From an uncultured Lachnospiraceae bacterium (GTDB lineage: Bacteria > Bacillota > Clostridia > Lachnospirales > Lachnospiraceae), in assembly GCA_947630695.1 (NCBI GenBank), contig CANRIM010000023.1, positions 1-38,703 of the forward strand: a stretch of 38,703 nucleotides of DNA, in the 5' to 3' direction. Shown in pieces: positions 16,947 to 24,383 of this stretch (its first letter is position 1; every line of letters starts with the position of its first letter). The position numbers were made by a program, and so were the translations under genes. A model generated the notes under the pieces. It made no database searches, was not told where the DNA came from, and was given only the letters and a program-made list of their open reading frames with translations.

Positions 16947-17045
16947 AAAACATAATCATTTCGGATGGGCGGTGTATCCATCATCTCAGGTACTCTTTGC
17001 AGAGTGTGTCGGGAACCTTTTCCGACCTCAAAATGATTATGTTTT
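16947..17045. ncRNA. Cloverleaf-like inverted-repeat element (possible structured RNA or small mobile repeat)
   Basis: A perfect 15-bp inverted repeat (AAAACATAATCATTT at 16947-16961, complement at 17031-17045) encloses 69 bp that fold into three hairpins: GGAT/ATCC (16963-16979), ACTCT-TTGC-AGAGT (16992-17005) and an 8-bp GTCGGGAA stem (17008-17026). The result is a four-way-junction shape of 99 nt. It lies 44 bp past the stop of the PBECR-like gene and before that gene's terminator, so it would be in the 3' UTR. It matches no RNA family I recognise; a MITE-like element is the main alternative. Confidence 0.6.
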
Positions 17046-17088
17046 ATATTAATATTTAGTTTGTAATCAAAATATACTAAAATATTTT

Positions 17089-17472
17089 TTAATTGTCAAC
17101 AGTGTATTCTTTTATTCTTCCACTATGCAATCGCCTTTTGATCTTTGATTCCTGCACATCATACATTGTCGAAACATAAAAATAATCTCCATCTGAATTA
17201 AGCTTTATTCCTATCAAAATATTATCTGCATACTTCTTTATAAGTTCAATACTAGTTTCCTGCTCGTTTGGATTTATCCCAATATAATCAGGATTGGCAA
17301 TTATTTCTGGTATATCATCAATATATTTTAGACATTTGTAATGCTTCCTTTTTACTATGTGAGATGGCAAACCTTTTGATCTATATATATTCATAGGATT
17401 AATATCTATCCCTAAAATTGGGTTGAATCTGAGATTGTATCTTCCAACCTTAATCAATTTGTTGTTTTCCAT
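17089..17472 (-). CDS. Stand-alone PBECR-like (barnase/EndoU/ColicinE5/RelE-fold) protein
   Basis: A 127-residue AT-rich gene. The segment KYIDDIPEIIANPDYIGINP (about 49-68) followed by TSIELIKKYADNILIGIKL, DYFYVSTMYDVQESKIKRRL and HSGRIKEY is the pattern I associate with PBECR3-type domains in polyvalent phage and mobile-element proteins, which are predicted RNases. Here the domain stands alone, with no signal peptide and no obvious partner antitoxin. Base composition is much more AT-rich than its neighbours, suggesting transfer. Family assignment is from remembered motifs; activity is unproven. Confidence 0.55.
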   Translation of the reverse strand: MENNKLIKVGRYNLRFNPILGIDINPMNIYRSKGLPSHIVKRKHYKCLKYIDDIPEIIANPDYIGINPNEQETSIELIKKYADNILIGIKLNSDGDYFYVSTMYDVQESKIKRRLHSGRIKEYTVDN

Positions 17473-17661
17473 ATATTATTTTCTTTTCGTTTTATGTTTT
17501 AGTAATACAATAATATCATGATTTTTGTAGAGATTCAACCAAATATTTCTAATAATAATATCGCTTTGCCACCACCTGTAAACTTTAATTGCGGGATTGC
17601 AACATTGAAGTGGTGGCAGTATCGCCGGACTTTGTGATAAGATGACATCAATAAAAAGATC

Positions 17662-17691
17662 GGGTGCGCCTTAAGGCGCGCGTGCCGCTAC
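17662..17691 (+). repeat. 5'-leader palindrome, copy 2
   Basis: GTGCGCC-TTAA-GGCGCGC (17663-17680) forms a 7-bp stem and continues into GTGCCGCTAC, the same right flank as the copy at 21098. It ends about 9 bp before the AAGGGGGGG ribosome site of the XRE gene at 17719. Confidence 0.75.
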
Positions 17692-17718
17692 ATATTATAC
17701 AAGGGGGGGAATTTCATA

Positions 17719-18246
17719 ATGAAAATATCGGAAAAAATATTAAAACTGCGAAAACAGGCCGGAATCTCACAAGAAGAACTGGCGGAACAGCTGCAGGTTT
17801 CCCGGCAGGCTATTTCCCGCTGGGAGGTGGGCTCAGCCACGCCGGACGCTGCGAATATACAGCAGCTGAGTAAACTATTTCACGTGACCACCGATTATCT
17901 TTTAAATGATGATTTTGAAAGCGACAGGGACATTCCCGCCGTAAAGGAGATCGAGGCAAAAGGCACACAAAAAATGAAACAAATGATCGCCCTATGCGTT
18001 TCTGCCCTGGGCTTTCTGGGCAATGCGCTGATTTATCTCCTGTCCCGAATGATCCGGGTGCCGGTGCCGAAAATTTATTATGAGAATGGCACAAAAATGT
18101 ACGAATGGAACGCAGCGCGCACCGGATACAGTTATATTTATTTCATACAGGCGCATCATCTGGAGGTGATTGCCATACTCTGCGGAGTCCTGTTTATTGC
18201 AGGCCTGGTGTATCTGATTCTGCATACAAAAGGCTTTAAAAAATGA
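17719..18246 (+). CDS. XRE-family regulator with C-terminal membrane helices
   Basis: The 175-residue protein begins with a Cro/CI-type HTH (ILKLRKQAGISQEELAEQL, then VSRQAISRWEVGSATPD, residues 7-45), followed by the usual dimer-like LSKLFHVTTDYLLND segment. Two hydrophobic helices follow, about 88-108 and 148-168. XRE-plus-membrane proteins of this kind are common in Clostridia and are thought to repress nearby membrane or resistance functions, but no target is clear here. A G-rich ribosome site lies 10 bp before the ATG. The stop codon is embedded in the dispersed terminator repeat (18239-18275). The gene is the first on the plus strand before the van cluster. Confidence 0.85.
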   Translation: MKISEKILKLRKQAGISQEELAEQLQVSRQAISRWEVGSATPDAANIQQLSKLFHVTTDYLLNDDFESDRDIPAVKEIEAKGTQKMKQMIALCVSALGFLGNALIYLLSRMIRVPVPKIYYENGTKMYEWNAARTGYSYIYFIQAHHLEVIAILCGVLFIAGLVYLILHTKGFKK

Positions 18247-18275
18247 CCCGCCGCAATTTTCATTGCAGCAGGCCA
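18239..18275 (-). terminator. Dispersed terminator repeat, copy 1
   Basis: A 37-bp imperfect palindrome (core TGACCCGCCGC and GCAGCAGGCCA arms). On the minus strand it ends in TTTTTT and so terminates the Uma2 gene transcript, while also containing the stop codon of the convergent XRE gene. It is identical at 34 of 37 positions to 30622-30658. Confidence 0.75.
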
Positions 18276-18291
18276 TTTCAGATAATCTTAG

Positions 18292-18789
18292 TTAAATATC
18301 AAACAACTCATCAAACGTAATCTTGCAATTTGGGAACATAACAATTCCCAGGTCATCCTTGTTGTCTTCTGTAACTGTCTTATACAGGTAGGAATATATG
18401 GATCCGTCGGCTTTCCCGTCAAACAAGTATATTTCTACCTGTTTTTTCCTCCAGTCAGCAATCCAGTATTCTGAAACCCCGACTTTACGATAGATTTCCA
18501 TTTTTTCATTGCGATCATAGGCTTCCGTGGCATCAGAAACTACTTCCATTACAAACCTTGGAATCCCTGTAAAAGAGACATTTTTCCTGTCTCGCATGTT
18601 ACAGATAATAGAAACATCAGGAATGACGACATTATTGTCATTTTCAATCCACTGATACTGAACGCTGTCTCCGAAGACCCGGCAAAGACTGTCCTTTATC
18701 TGACTGCCAACTTTGATGACAAAATTGTTAATCACCATGGAATGTTCCAAAAATGTATTACTCATATCCTCAATTTGGAATCCGCTCAT
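18292..18789 (-). CDS. Uma2-family restriction-endonuclease-fold protein (DUF820)
   Basis: The 165-residue protein carries the Uma2 signature: VIPDVSIICN with the core Asp (about 53-62), PRFVMEVVSDAT (Glu), and EKMEIYRKVGVSEYWIADWRKKQVEIYLFDG, giving the PD-(D/E)xK layout. Uma2 proteins are widespread, often near mobile genes, and are predicted endonucleases with no settled function. It is monocistronic, ends in the terminator repeat and is convergent with the XRE gene. Confidence 0.88.
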   Translation of the reverse strand: MSGFQIEDMSNTFLEHSMVINNFVIKVGSQIKDSLCRVFGDSVQYQWIENDNNVVIPDVSIICNMRDRKNVSFTGIPRFVMEVVSDATEAYDRNEKMEIYRKVGVSEYWIADWRKKQVEIYLFDGKADGSIYSYLYKTVTEDNKDDLGIVMFPNCKITFDELFDI

Positions 18790-18994
18790 TCTGCCGCCTC
18801 CTTCTTCTCATTCATTTCGTACCCTACTCAATATTACAGTTCAATATTACAACAAACATATTGCAGCGTCAATTTGTTTTTAAACTCCCGTTGAAACTCG
18901 ACTGTTTATCCCATAATCAAAATTGATGTTCCCTCCAACTTCCGATCTAATCGAATCATTGTTGGTATCTGCCTTCTATATCACCAAAATTAAA

Positions 18995-19066
18995 TTTTAA
19001 GATGACATTATAAAAGTTTTAAGATACAGGCCAAGATATTGTATCTTCCATCCATTGCGGTATAAT
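18995..19066 (+). promoter_or_regulatory. Probable promoter and VanR-type sites upstream of vanR
   Basis: TTGTAT (19039-19044), a 16-bp spacer and TATAAT (19061-19066) form a promoter about 90 bp upstream of vanR. Direct repeats TTTTAAGAT at 18995 and 19017 are 22 bp apart, two helical turns, and AAGATAC/GTATCTT (19021-19027, 19041-19047) is an inverted repeat overlapping the -35 box. OmpR-type regulators bind such repeats, so autoregulation by VanR is plausible. A second TATAAT is at 19107-19112. The rest of the 363-bp gap 18790-19152 shows nothing further. Confidence 0.5.
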
Positions 19067-19152
19067 GCAATTACTGTTTTCCCGGATGGTACAAATAAAG
19101 GGAAGCTATAATAAACTGCGGAAACTGTGCTGAAAAATAAGGAGCAGGAAGT

Positions 19153-19854
19153 ATGCAAGAAAACATTTTGGTCGTAGACGATGAAAAGGAAATCGCTGAT
19201 TTAATTGAAGTCTACTTAAAAAATGACGGATACTCGGTATATAAATTTTACAATGGTGCAGAAGCCCTGAAGTGTATTGAGGAAACCGATTTAGATTTAG
19301 CGATATTAGACGTTATGCTGCCGGATGTGGACGGATTTCATATTTGTCAGAAGATCAGAGAAAAATTCTATTACCCCGTCATCATGCTTACTGCAAAGGT
19401 CGAGGACAGTGACAAGATCATGGGGCTTACCATCGGCGCCGATGATTATATCACAAAACCGTTTAATCCGCTGGAGGTCATTGCCAGAGTAAAAACACAA
19501 TTACGAAGGTATATGAGATATAATATCCCCGCTCAAAAACAGGAAGAAACTGCACATGAATATGATATCAGAGGTCTTGTCATCAATAAAGACAATCACA
19601 AATGTCTTTTGTTTGGAAAAGAATTACAGCTAACGCCCATCGAATTTTCAATCCTGTGGTATTTGTGCGATCACCAGGGCATTGTTGTCCCGTCAGAGGA
19701 ATTATATGAAGCAGTATGGGGAGAAAAGTTTTTTCAGAGCAACAATACTGTGATGGCACATATCGGCAGGCTGCGGGAAAAGATGAACGAACCAGCCAAA
19801 AAGCCGAAATTTATTAAAACAGTATGGGGAGTAGGTTATATCATTGAAAAATAA
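19153..19854 (+). CDS. vanR: VanR-type response regulator of the vanG cluster
   Basis: A 233-residue OmpR-family regulator: NILVVDDEKEIADLI (3-17), phospho-acceptor Asp53 in LAILDVMLPDVDGF, MLTAKVED, DYITKPFNPLEVIARVK and a C-terminal winged helix with ELQLTPIEFSILWYL and NTVMAHIGRLREKM. Sequence style and its position before a VanS-like kinase and a D-Ala-D-Ser ligase support vanR. Its job is to activate the ligase-racemase transcript when phosphorylated by VanS. AAGGAG lies 9 bp upstream. The last codons overlap the TTG start of vanS. Confidence 0.88.
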   Translation: MQENILVVDDEKEIADLIEVYLKNDGYSVYKFYNGAEALKCIEETDLDLAILDVMLPDVDGFHICQKIREKFYYPVIMLTAKVEDSDKIMGLTIGADDYITKPFNPLEVIARVKTQLRRYMRYNIPAQKQEETAHEYDIRGLVINKDNHKCLLFGKELQLTPIEFSILWYLCDHQGIVVPSEELYEAVWGEKFFQSNNTVMAHIGRLREKMNEPAKKPKFIKTVWGVGYIIEK

Positions 19855-20938
19855 AGAACAACGCAGAGTATCGCAGCTATCCAGATCTATCATTAACCAA
19901 TATATCCGTTTCTATCTGATTCTGTTGTGCATTCTGATTGGCGGCTTTTTCCTTGCAAGATTTATTTTCACACGTCATCTCTGGCAATACGGCGATCCAT
20001 TATATAAAATATTGCGTGTAATGGAAATCCTCTATCTGATTATTATCGCCCTTACACTCCTGATAGGTCCGTTTGTTTTGTCCATTGTTTCAATCCGGAG
20101 GGCTATGCGGTATCTAAACAGTGTCGTTGATGCCGCAAAAATCCTTTCCCATCCGGACGATAATTTAATTGAACTGCCGGAAGAATTGAGCGACATACAA
20201 AATGAGTTGAATTTAACAAGAGAACAGGCGCTGCGAAATATCCACGATGCCAATGACGCTTTTCAGCGAAAGAATGATTTGATCATGTATCTCGCGCACG
20301 ACTTGAAAACTCCGCTTGCCTCAGTGATCGGATACTTAAATCTGCTGCATGATGAAAGACAGATTTCAGAAGAACTCCGGGAAAAATATCTGGCGATTAC
20401 ATTGGACAAGGCAAATCGCCTGGAAGATCTGATCAACGAATTCTTTGAGATCGCAAGATTTAATCTTTCTACGATTACGCTCCAATACAGCAGAATCAAT
20501 CTGACGCGGTTGCTTGAACAGCTGATCTATGAATTCAAGCCGATGATGAAGGAAAAAAATCTTAACTGTAATCTCAGTATTGTCGAAAATGTCATGCTGC
20601 GGTGCGATGCGGATAAAATGCAGCGGGTATTTGATAATCTATTGCGTAACGCCGTGATTTACAGCTTTGAAAATACGCTGATAGATATTGTTGTTACCGC
20701 GCAGGCCGATAGACTGAAAATCCGATTTATCAATCAAGGTGATACCATTCCGGAAGAAAAGTTGGCACGGATCTTTGAACAGTTCTACCGGCTTGATGCG
20801 GCACGCAGCACGAAAAACGGCGGAGCCGGATTGGGGCTGGCGATTGCGAAACAGATCGTCGAACTGCACGGAGGCGTAATATCTGCAAAAAGCGAACGGG
20901 AAACGATAGAATTTGAAGTCATTCTTCCCACGTTGTAG
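19844..20938 (+). CDS. vanS: VanS-type sensor histidine kinase
   Basis: Starts at TTG 19844 inside the end of vanR (11-bp overlap) and encodes 364 residues. Two membrane helices (about 22-42 and 60-83) enclose only a short external loop, as in VanS of vanG/vanE/vanC clusters. A HAMP-like linker leads to the H-box MYLAHDLKTPLASVIGYL (148-165) with His152. The N-box DNLLRNAVIYS and G-box GGAGLGLAIAKQIVELHGG follow. It should phosphorylate VanR in response to cell-wall stress or glycopeptide. It ends next to the VanR-box-like sequence of the vanG leader. Confidence 0.88.
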   Translation: MKNKEQRRVSQLSRSIINQYIRFYLILLCILIGGFFLARFIFTRHLWQYGDPLYKILRVMEILYLIIIALTLLIGPFVLSIVSIRRAMRYLNSVVDAAKILSHPDDNLIELPEELSDIQNELNLTREQALRNIHDANDAFQRKNDLIMYLAHDLKTPLASVIGYLNLLHDERQISEELREKYLAITLDKANRLEDLINEFFEIARFNLSTITLQYSRINLTRLLEQLIYEFKPMMKEKNLNCNLSIVENVMLRCDADKMQRVFDNLLRNAVIYSFENTLIDIVVTAQADRLKIRFINQGDTIPEEKLARIFEQFYRLDAARSTKNGGAGLGLAIAKQIVELHGGVISAKSERETIEFEVILPTL

Positions 20939-20943
20939 GAAAA

Positions 20944-20955
20944 TCGTAAGAATTT
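20944..20955 (+). promoter_or_regulatory. VanR-box-like site in the vanS-vanG gap
   Basis: TCGTAAGAATTT lies 5 bp after the vanS stop. It agrees at all but one fixed position with the 12-bp phospho-VanR consensus TCGTANGAAANT described for vanA-type promoters. A related half, CAGTAAATCTAC, follows at once. The position, between the regulator genes and the resistance genes, is that of the inducible promoter in other van operons. A -10 box is not clear. Confidence 0.55.
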
Positions 20956-20998
20956 TTACAGTAAATCTACAGGAAGCCTTGCGGATTAACAAATAAAC

Positions 20999-21047
20999 AA
21001 CACTCTTGTTTTTGGTACACTTAATGTGCCAAAGCAAGAGTGTTTTT
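20999..21047 (+). terminator. Intrinsic terminator or attenuator upstream of vanG
   Basis: AACACTCTTG (20999-21008) pairs with CAAGAGTGTT (21035-21044). Inside, a TTTGGTACA-like arm pairs with TGTGCCAAA, and TTTTT follows. The hairpin lies between the VanR-box-like site and the leader ORF, so a transcript started at the VanR-box would have to pass it to reach vanG. It may simply end the vanRS message, or act as an attenuator. Confidence 0.75.
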
Positions 21048-21061
21048 GAGGAGGAAGGCTT

Positions 21062-21115
21062 ATGCGAAGCATAACTTCAAATGCCTTCCGACGACATGGC
21101 AGGTGCGCTCTTTAA
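21062..21115 (+). CDS. 17-codon leader ORF before vanG
   Basis: ATG at 21062 encodes MRSITSNAFRRHGRCAL and stops at TAA inside the loop of the leader palindrome. Its ribosome site and start, GAGGAGGAAGGCTTATGC (21048-21065), are an exact 18-bp copy of the vanG ribosome site and start (21135-21152). It is too short to be judged by coding statistics, but the initiation signal is as strong as that of vanG. No amino-acid run that would suggest classical attenuation is visible. Confidence 0.5.
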   Translation: MRSITSNAFRRHGRCAL

Positions 21116-21129
21116 GCGCGTGCCGCTAC
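21098..21129 (+). repeat. 5'-leader palindrome, copy 3
   Basis: GGCA...TGCC with an inner GCGCT/AGCGC stem around CTTTA, followed by GCTAC, and then the vanG ribosome site 5 bp further on. It is imperfect compared with the copy at 13282, but the right flank TGCCGCTAC is identical to that at 17682. Confidence 0.75.
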
Positions 21130-21148
21130 CTTACGAGGAGGAAGGCTT

Positions 21149-22195
21149 ATGCAAAAAAAGAAAATTGCCGTTATTTTTGGTGGGAAGTCCACAGAGTATG
21201 CGGTATCTCTGCAATCGGCGTTCTCTGTTTTGGAAAATCTTGATCCGGCGAAATACCACATTATTCCCATAGGAATCACAAAAGATGGAGACTGGTATCA
21301 TTACAAAGGCCGTTACGAAAACATAGCAGATCATACATGGATCCGGGATTTGAATCATCTTTATCCCGTAACTGTATCGGTAAGCCGTTCCCAAAAGGGA
21401 TTTTTGGAGCTTTCCGAGGGTCAATACACCTTTCTTTCTGTTGATTTGGTATTTCCGATTCTGCACGGTAAGAACGGCGAGGACGGCACCCTGCAGGGTT
21501 TATTTGAACTGGCGGGCATACCGCTGATCGGATGCGGCACACTTTCATCCGCACTCTGTATGGATAAAGACAGGGCCCACAAGCTCGTGCGCCTTGCCGG
21601 AATATCCGTACCAAAATCAATCACTTTCAATCGTTCTCAAATGAGCACCGCATTATCAACAGCGGATCTGACCTATCCGCAGTTTGTTAAACCCGTCCGG
21701 GCCGGATCATCCTTTGGAATAACCAAAGTTTTAGCGCAGCAAGAATTGAACGAAGCCATAGAACTGGCATTTGCACATGATACAGAAGTCATCGTGGAAG
21801 AGGCGATTGACGGCTTTGAAGTGGGATGCGCCATACTGGGGACTGATACGCTGACCGTCGGCCGGGTGGACGAAATAGAGCTTTCAAACGGATTCTTTGA
21901 TTATAACGAAAAATATACACTGAAATCCTCAAAAATCCATATGCCCGCAAGGATTCCTTCAGAAACAGAAAAGCGGATTCAAAATGCCGCCGTAACCATA
22001 TATAGAGCACTGGGATGCTCCGGTTTTGCGAGAGTAGATATGTTTCTGACGCCATCCGGCGAAATTGTTTTCAACGAGGTCAATACCATTCCCGGTTTTA
22101 CTACCCATAGCCGTTATCCCAATATGATGAAAGGAATCGGTCTGTCGTTTACAGATATGTTGGACAAGCTGATTGGGTGTTACATAGAACAATGA
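21149..22195 (+). CDS. vanG: D-alanine--D-serine ligase, VanG type
   Basis: The 348-residue ATP-grasp ligase has IAVIFGGKSTEYAVSLQSA (6-24), LVFPILHGKNGEDGTLQGLFE (100-120), the FVKPVRAGSSFGITKV nucleotide-binding region (179-194) and EVNTIPGFTTHSRYP. DYNEKYTLKSS (251-261) contains the EKY omega-loop motif typical of D-Ala-D-Ser ligases (VanC, VanE, VanG) rather than D-Ala-D-Lac enzymes. It makes D-Ala-D-Ser for peptidoglycan precursors, which lowers glycopeptide affinity. GAGGAGG lies 8 bp upstream. It ends in an ATGA overlap with vanT, which supplies D-serine. Confidence 0.92.
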   Translation: MQKKKIAVIFGGKSTEYAVSLQSAFSVLENLDPAKYHIIPIGITKDGDWYHYKGRYENIADHTWIRDLNHLYPVTVSVSRSQKGFLELSEGQYTFLSVDLVFPILHGKNGEDGTLQGLFELAGIPLIGCGTLSSALCMDKDRAHKLVRLAGISVPKSITFNRSQMSTALSTADLTYPQFVKPVRAGSSFGITKVLAQQELNEAIELAFAHDTEVIVEEAIDGFEVGCAILGTDTLTVGRVDEIELSNGFFDYNEKYTLKSSKIHMPARIPSETEKRIQNAAVTIYRALGCSGFARVDMFLTPSGEIVFNEVNTIPGFTTHSRYPNMMKGIGLSFTDMLDKLIGCYIEQ

Positions 22196-24339
22196 AAACC
22201 ATGAACCAGAGATACGCAGGCATTGACTATTTTCGGATGATTGCCGCTTTATTGGTCATTACGATTCATACCTCGCCTTTGCTGGCCCTCAGTGAAACGG
22301 GCGACTTCATCCTGACGCGGATCATCGCCCGTGTGGCGGTTCCATTCTTCTTTATGACATCCGGATTCTTTTTGATTTCCAGATATGCCCGCAACACCGA
22401 AAAATTAAGGGCATTCGTAAGAAGCACGCTGCAAATTTACGGCATTGCGATTCTCATTTACATCCCGATCAATCTGTACAATGGCTATTTTTCGGGGAAC
22501 CATCTTCTGCCGAATATTCTAAAAGACATTCTTTTTGACGGTACGATGTATCACCTGTGGTATCTTCCTGCCGCTGCCCTGGGTGGGACAATCGCCTGGT
22601 ATTTGGTCAGGAAAGCAGACTATATGCGGGCGATCGTTATTACCCTCGGATTATACCTTGTCGGTTTATTTGGTGACAGCTATTACGGAATTGCCGAAAC
22701 AATTCCCGAAATACATAGCTTTTACGATCTCATTTTTCAGGTGACAGACTATACAAGGAACGGCATTTTTTATGCACCGATTTTCTTTGTTTTAGGCGGA
22801 TATATTGCAGAACATCCCAAAAAGCTATCGTCTGTTCAAAGCGTTTGCGGATTTTCCGTCAGCCTTGGCCTCATGCTGGGAGAAGCGCTGACATTGCATG
22901 ATTACGACTTGCAGCGCCACGACAGCATGTATCTGTTTTTACTGCCCTGTATGTTCTTCCTTTTTCACACACTTTTACATTGCAAAGGAAAATGTTCCCG
23001 ATTATTCAGAACATCCGCCCTGGTCATTTACATCATGCATCCGATGGTGATTGTGGGAGTAAGATGGATCGCCAAACTCCTTCATATGCAAAACCTGCTT
23101 GTGAATAATAGTTTGATGCACTTTTTTGTTGTCAGTTTGACGTCGGCAGCGATTGGGATCACAGCTGCAGAAATATGGAACAGGTGCGACTATGGGAAAA
23201 GAAAGCGCATTCATGGTACAGACCGGGCATGGATTGAAATTGATTTGAACAATCTGGAGCATAATGCAAAAGAATTGCAGCAGGCGATGCCTCCAAAATG
23301 CAGCCTGATGGCGGTTATGAAGGCCGAAGCATACGGTCATAACGCGTTTGCGGTTTCCACCCATCTGAACAAAATCGGAGTAAAATCATTTGCTGTTGCT
23401 ACAATCGACGAGGGAATCTCCTTGCGCAAATATGGAATACGGGGAGAAATTCTGATTCTCGGCTATACGGATGTTCATCGGGTACGAGATTTGAAAAAAT
23501 ATGGCTTAACGCAAACTGTAGTCAGTTTTGAACATGCCCGGACGCTTAATCAGCAAAATATCGGCCTGAAAGTTCATATCAAGATCGACACCGGTATGCA
23601 CCGGCTGGGAATTCCCTACGATGATTTCTCAGAAATAAAAAAAGTCTTTGCAATGAAAAATCTTAACGTATACGGAATCTATACGCATTTATGCTGTTCG
23701 GATAGTCTGCTGCCCGATCATGTGGCGTTTACCGAAGAACAAATCCATCGATTTTTCCGTTTGATTGATCTTATGAAGCACAACAATATGTCTGTTCCGA
23801 AACTGCATATGCAGAGCAGCTATGGGCTGTTGAATTATCCTGAGCTCCAATGCGATTATGCCAGGATCGGTATCGCTTTATATGGTGTTCTCAGTACACC
23901 GGATTACAATACTGCCCTGAAACTCGATCTGCGCCCGGTGCTTTCTTTGAAAGCCAGGGTAGTACATATACAAAATATTTGCAAAGGCGAGAGTGTCGGT
24001 TACGGCAGAGCATTCACAGCGAAAAAGGACTGCAGGATTGCCATCCTGCCGATTGGATATGGCGATGGTTTTCCAAGAAATCTTTCCTGTGGGAAAGGCT
24101 ATGCACAAATCAGAAATCACCTTGTTCCAATCGTTGGCCGTATCTGTATGGATCAGCTTGCAGTTGACATTACGGGAGTCGAAAACGTTGCTATTGGCGA
24201 CACCGCAATCATGATTGGATCCGATGCCGCAGCAGAGTTATCCGCTCCGATTGTTGCAGATAACTCTGACAGTATCAGCAATGAACTGCTTTGCAGAATG
24301 GGCGCAAGATTACCGGTCATTGAACGGCTTGTGCCGTAA
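22192..24339 (+). CDS. vanT: Membrane-bound serine racemase, VanT type
   Basis: From the ATG at 22192 the protein is 715 residues, close to VanTG. Residues 1-330 form an acyltransferase-3-like membrane domain of about ten helices (GIDYFRMIAALLVITIHTSPL at the start), thought to take up serine. Residues 340-715 are an alanine-racemase-fold domain: MAVMKAEAYGHNA with the PLP lysine Lys377, ARIGIALYGVL and SVGYGRAF. Near the end SISNELLCRMGARLP has Asn (about 697) where alanine racemases have Tyr; VanT enzymes carry Asn there, which favours serine. The start is chosen for the ATGA overlap with vanG; 22177 and 22201 are alternatives. No vanXY separates it from vanG, unlike the usual vanG operon. 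Confidence 0.92.
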   Translation: MKTMNQRYAGIDYFRMIAALLVITIHTSPLLALSETGDFILTRIIARVAVPFFFMTSGFFLISRYARNTEKLRAFVRSTLQIYGIAILIYIPINLYNGYFSGNHLLPNILKDILFDGTMYHLWYLPAAALGGTIAWYLVRKADYMRAIVITLGLYLVGLFGDSYYGIAETIPEIHSFYDLIFQVTDYTRNGIFYAPIFFVLGGYIAEHPKKLSSVQSVCGFSVSLGLMLGEALTLHDYDLQRHDSMYLFLLPCMFFLFHTLLHCKGKCSRLFRTSALVIYIMHPMVIVGVRWIAKLLHMQNLLVNNSLMHFFVVSLTSAAIGITAAEIWNRCDYGKRKRIHGTDRAWIEIDLNNLEHNAKELQQAMPPKCSLMAVMKAEAYGHNAFAVSTHLNKIGVKSFAVATIDEGISLRKYGIRGEILILGYTDVHRVRDLKKYGLTQTVVSFEHARTLNQQNIGLKVHIKIDTGMHRLGIPYDDFSEIKKVFAMKNLNVYGIYTHLCCSDSLLPDHVAFTEEQIHRFFRLIDLMKHNNMSVPKLHMQSSYGLLNYPELQCDYARIGIALYGVLSTPDYNTALKLDLRPVLSLKARVVHIQNICKGESVGYGRAFTAKKDCRIAILPIGYGDGFPRNLSCGKGYAQIRNHLVPIVGRICMDQLAVDITGVENVAIGDTAIMIGSDAAAELSAPIVADNSDSISNELLCRMGARLPVIERLVP

Positions 24340-24383
24340 AAACATCTCTGCAAGAATCCCTCATAACTTTACACAGGTCATTA

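Larger units (their letters stand above)
21048..21152 (+). promoter_or_regulatory. Duplicated ribosome site with mutually exclusive hairpins (vanG leader)
   Basis: GGAAGGC and TTATGC of the first ribosome-site copy (21053-21065) can pair with GCATAA (21069-21074) and GCCTTCC (21083-21089), hiding the leader start. The same GCATAA...GCCTTCC strand is equally complementary to the identical second copy at vanG (21140-21152). Only one can be paired at a time, so translation of the leader could control access to the vanG start. This is a structural inference from the sequence. Confidence 0.45.

Noticed and set aside
21040-21243. 67-codon plus-strand frame over the vanG leader
   Set aside because: It overlaps the start of vanG in another frame. 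Its internal RRKAYAK repeat only reflects the 18-bp duplication.
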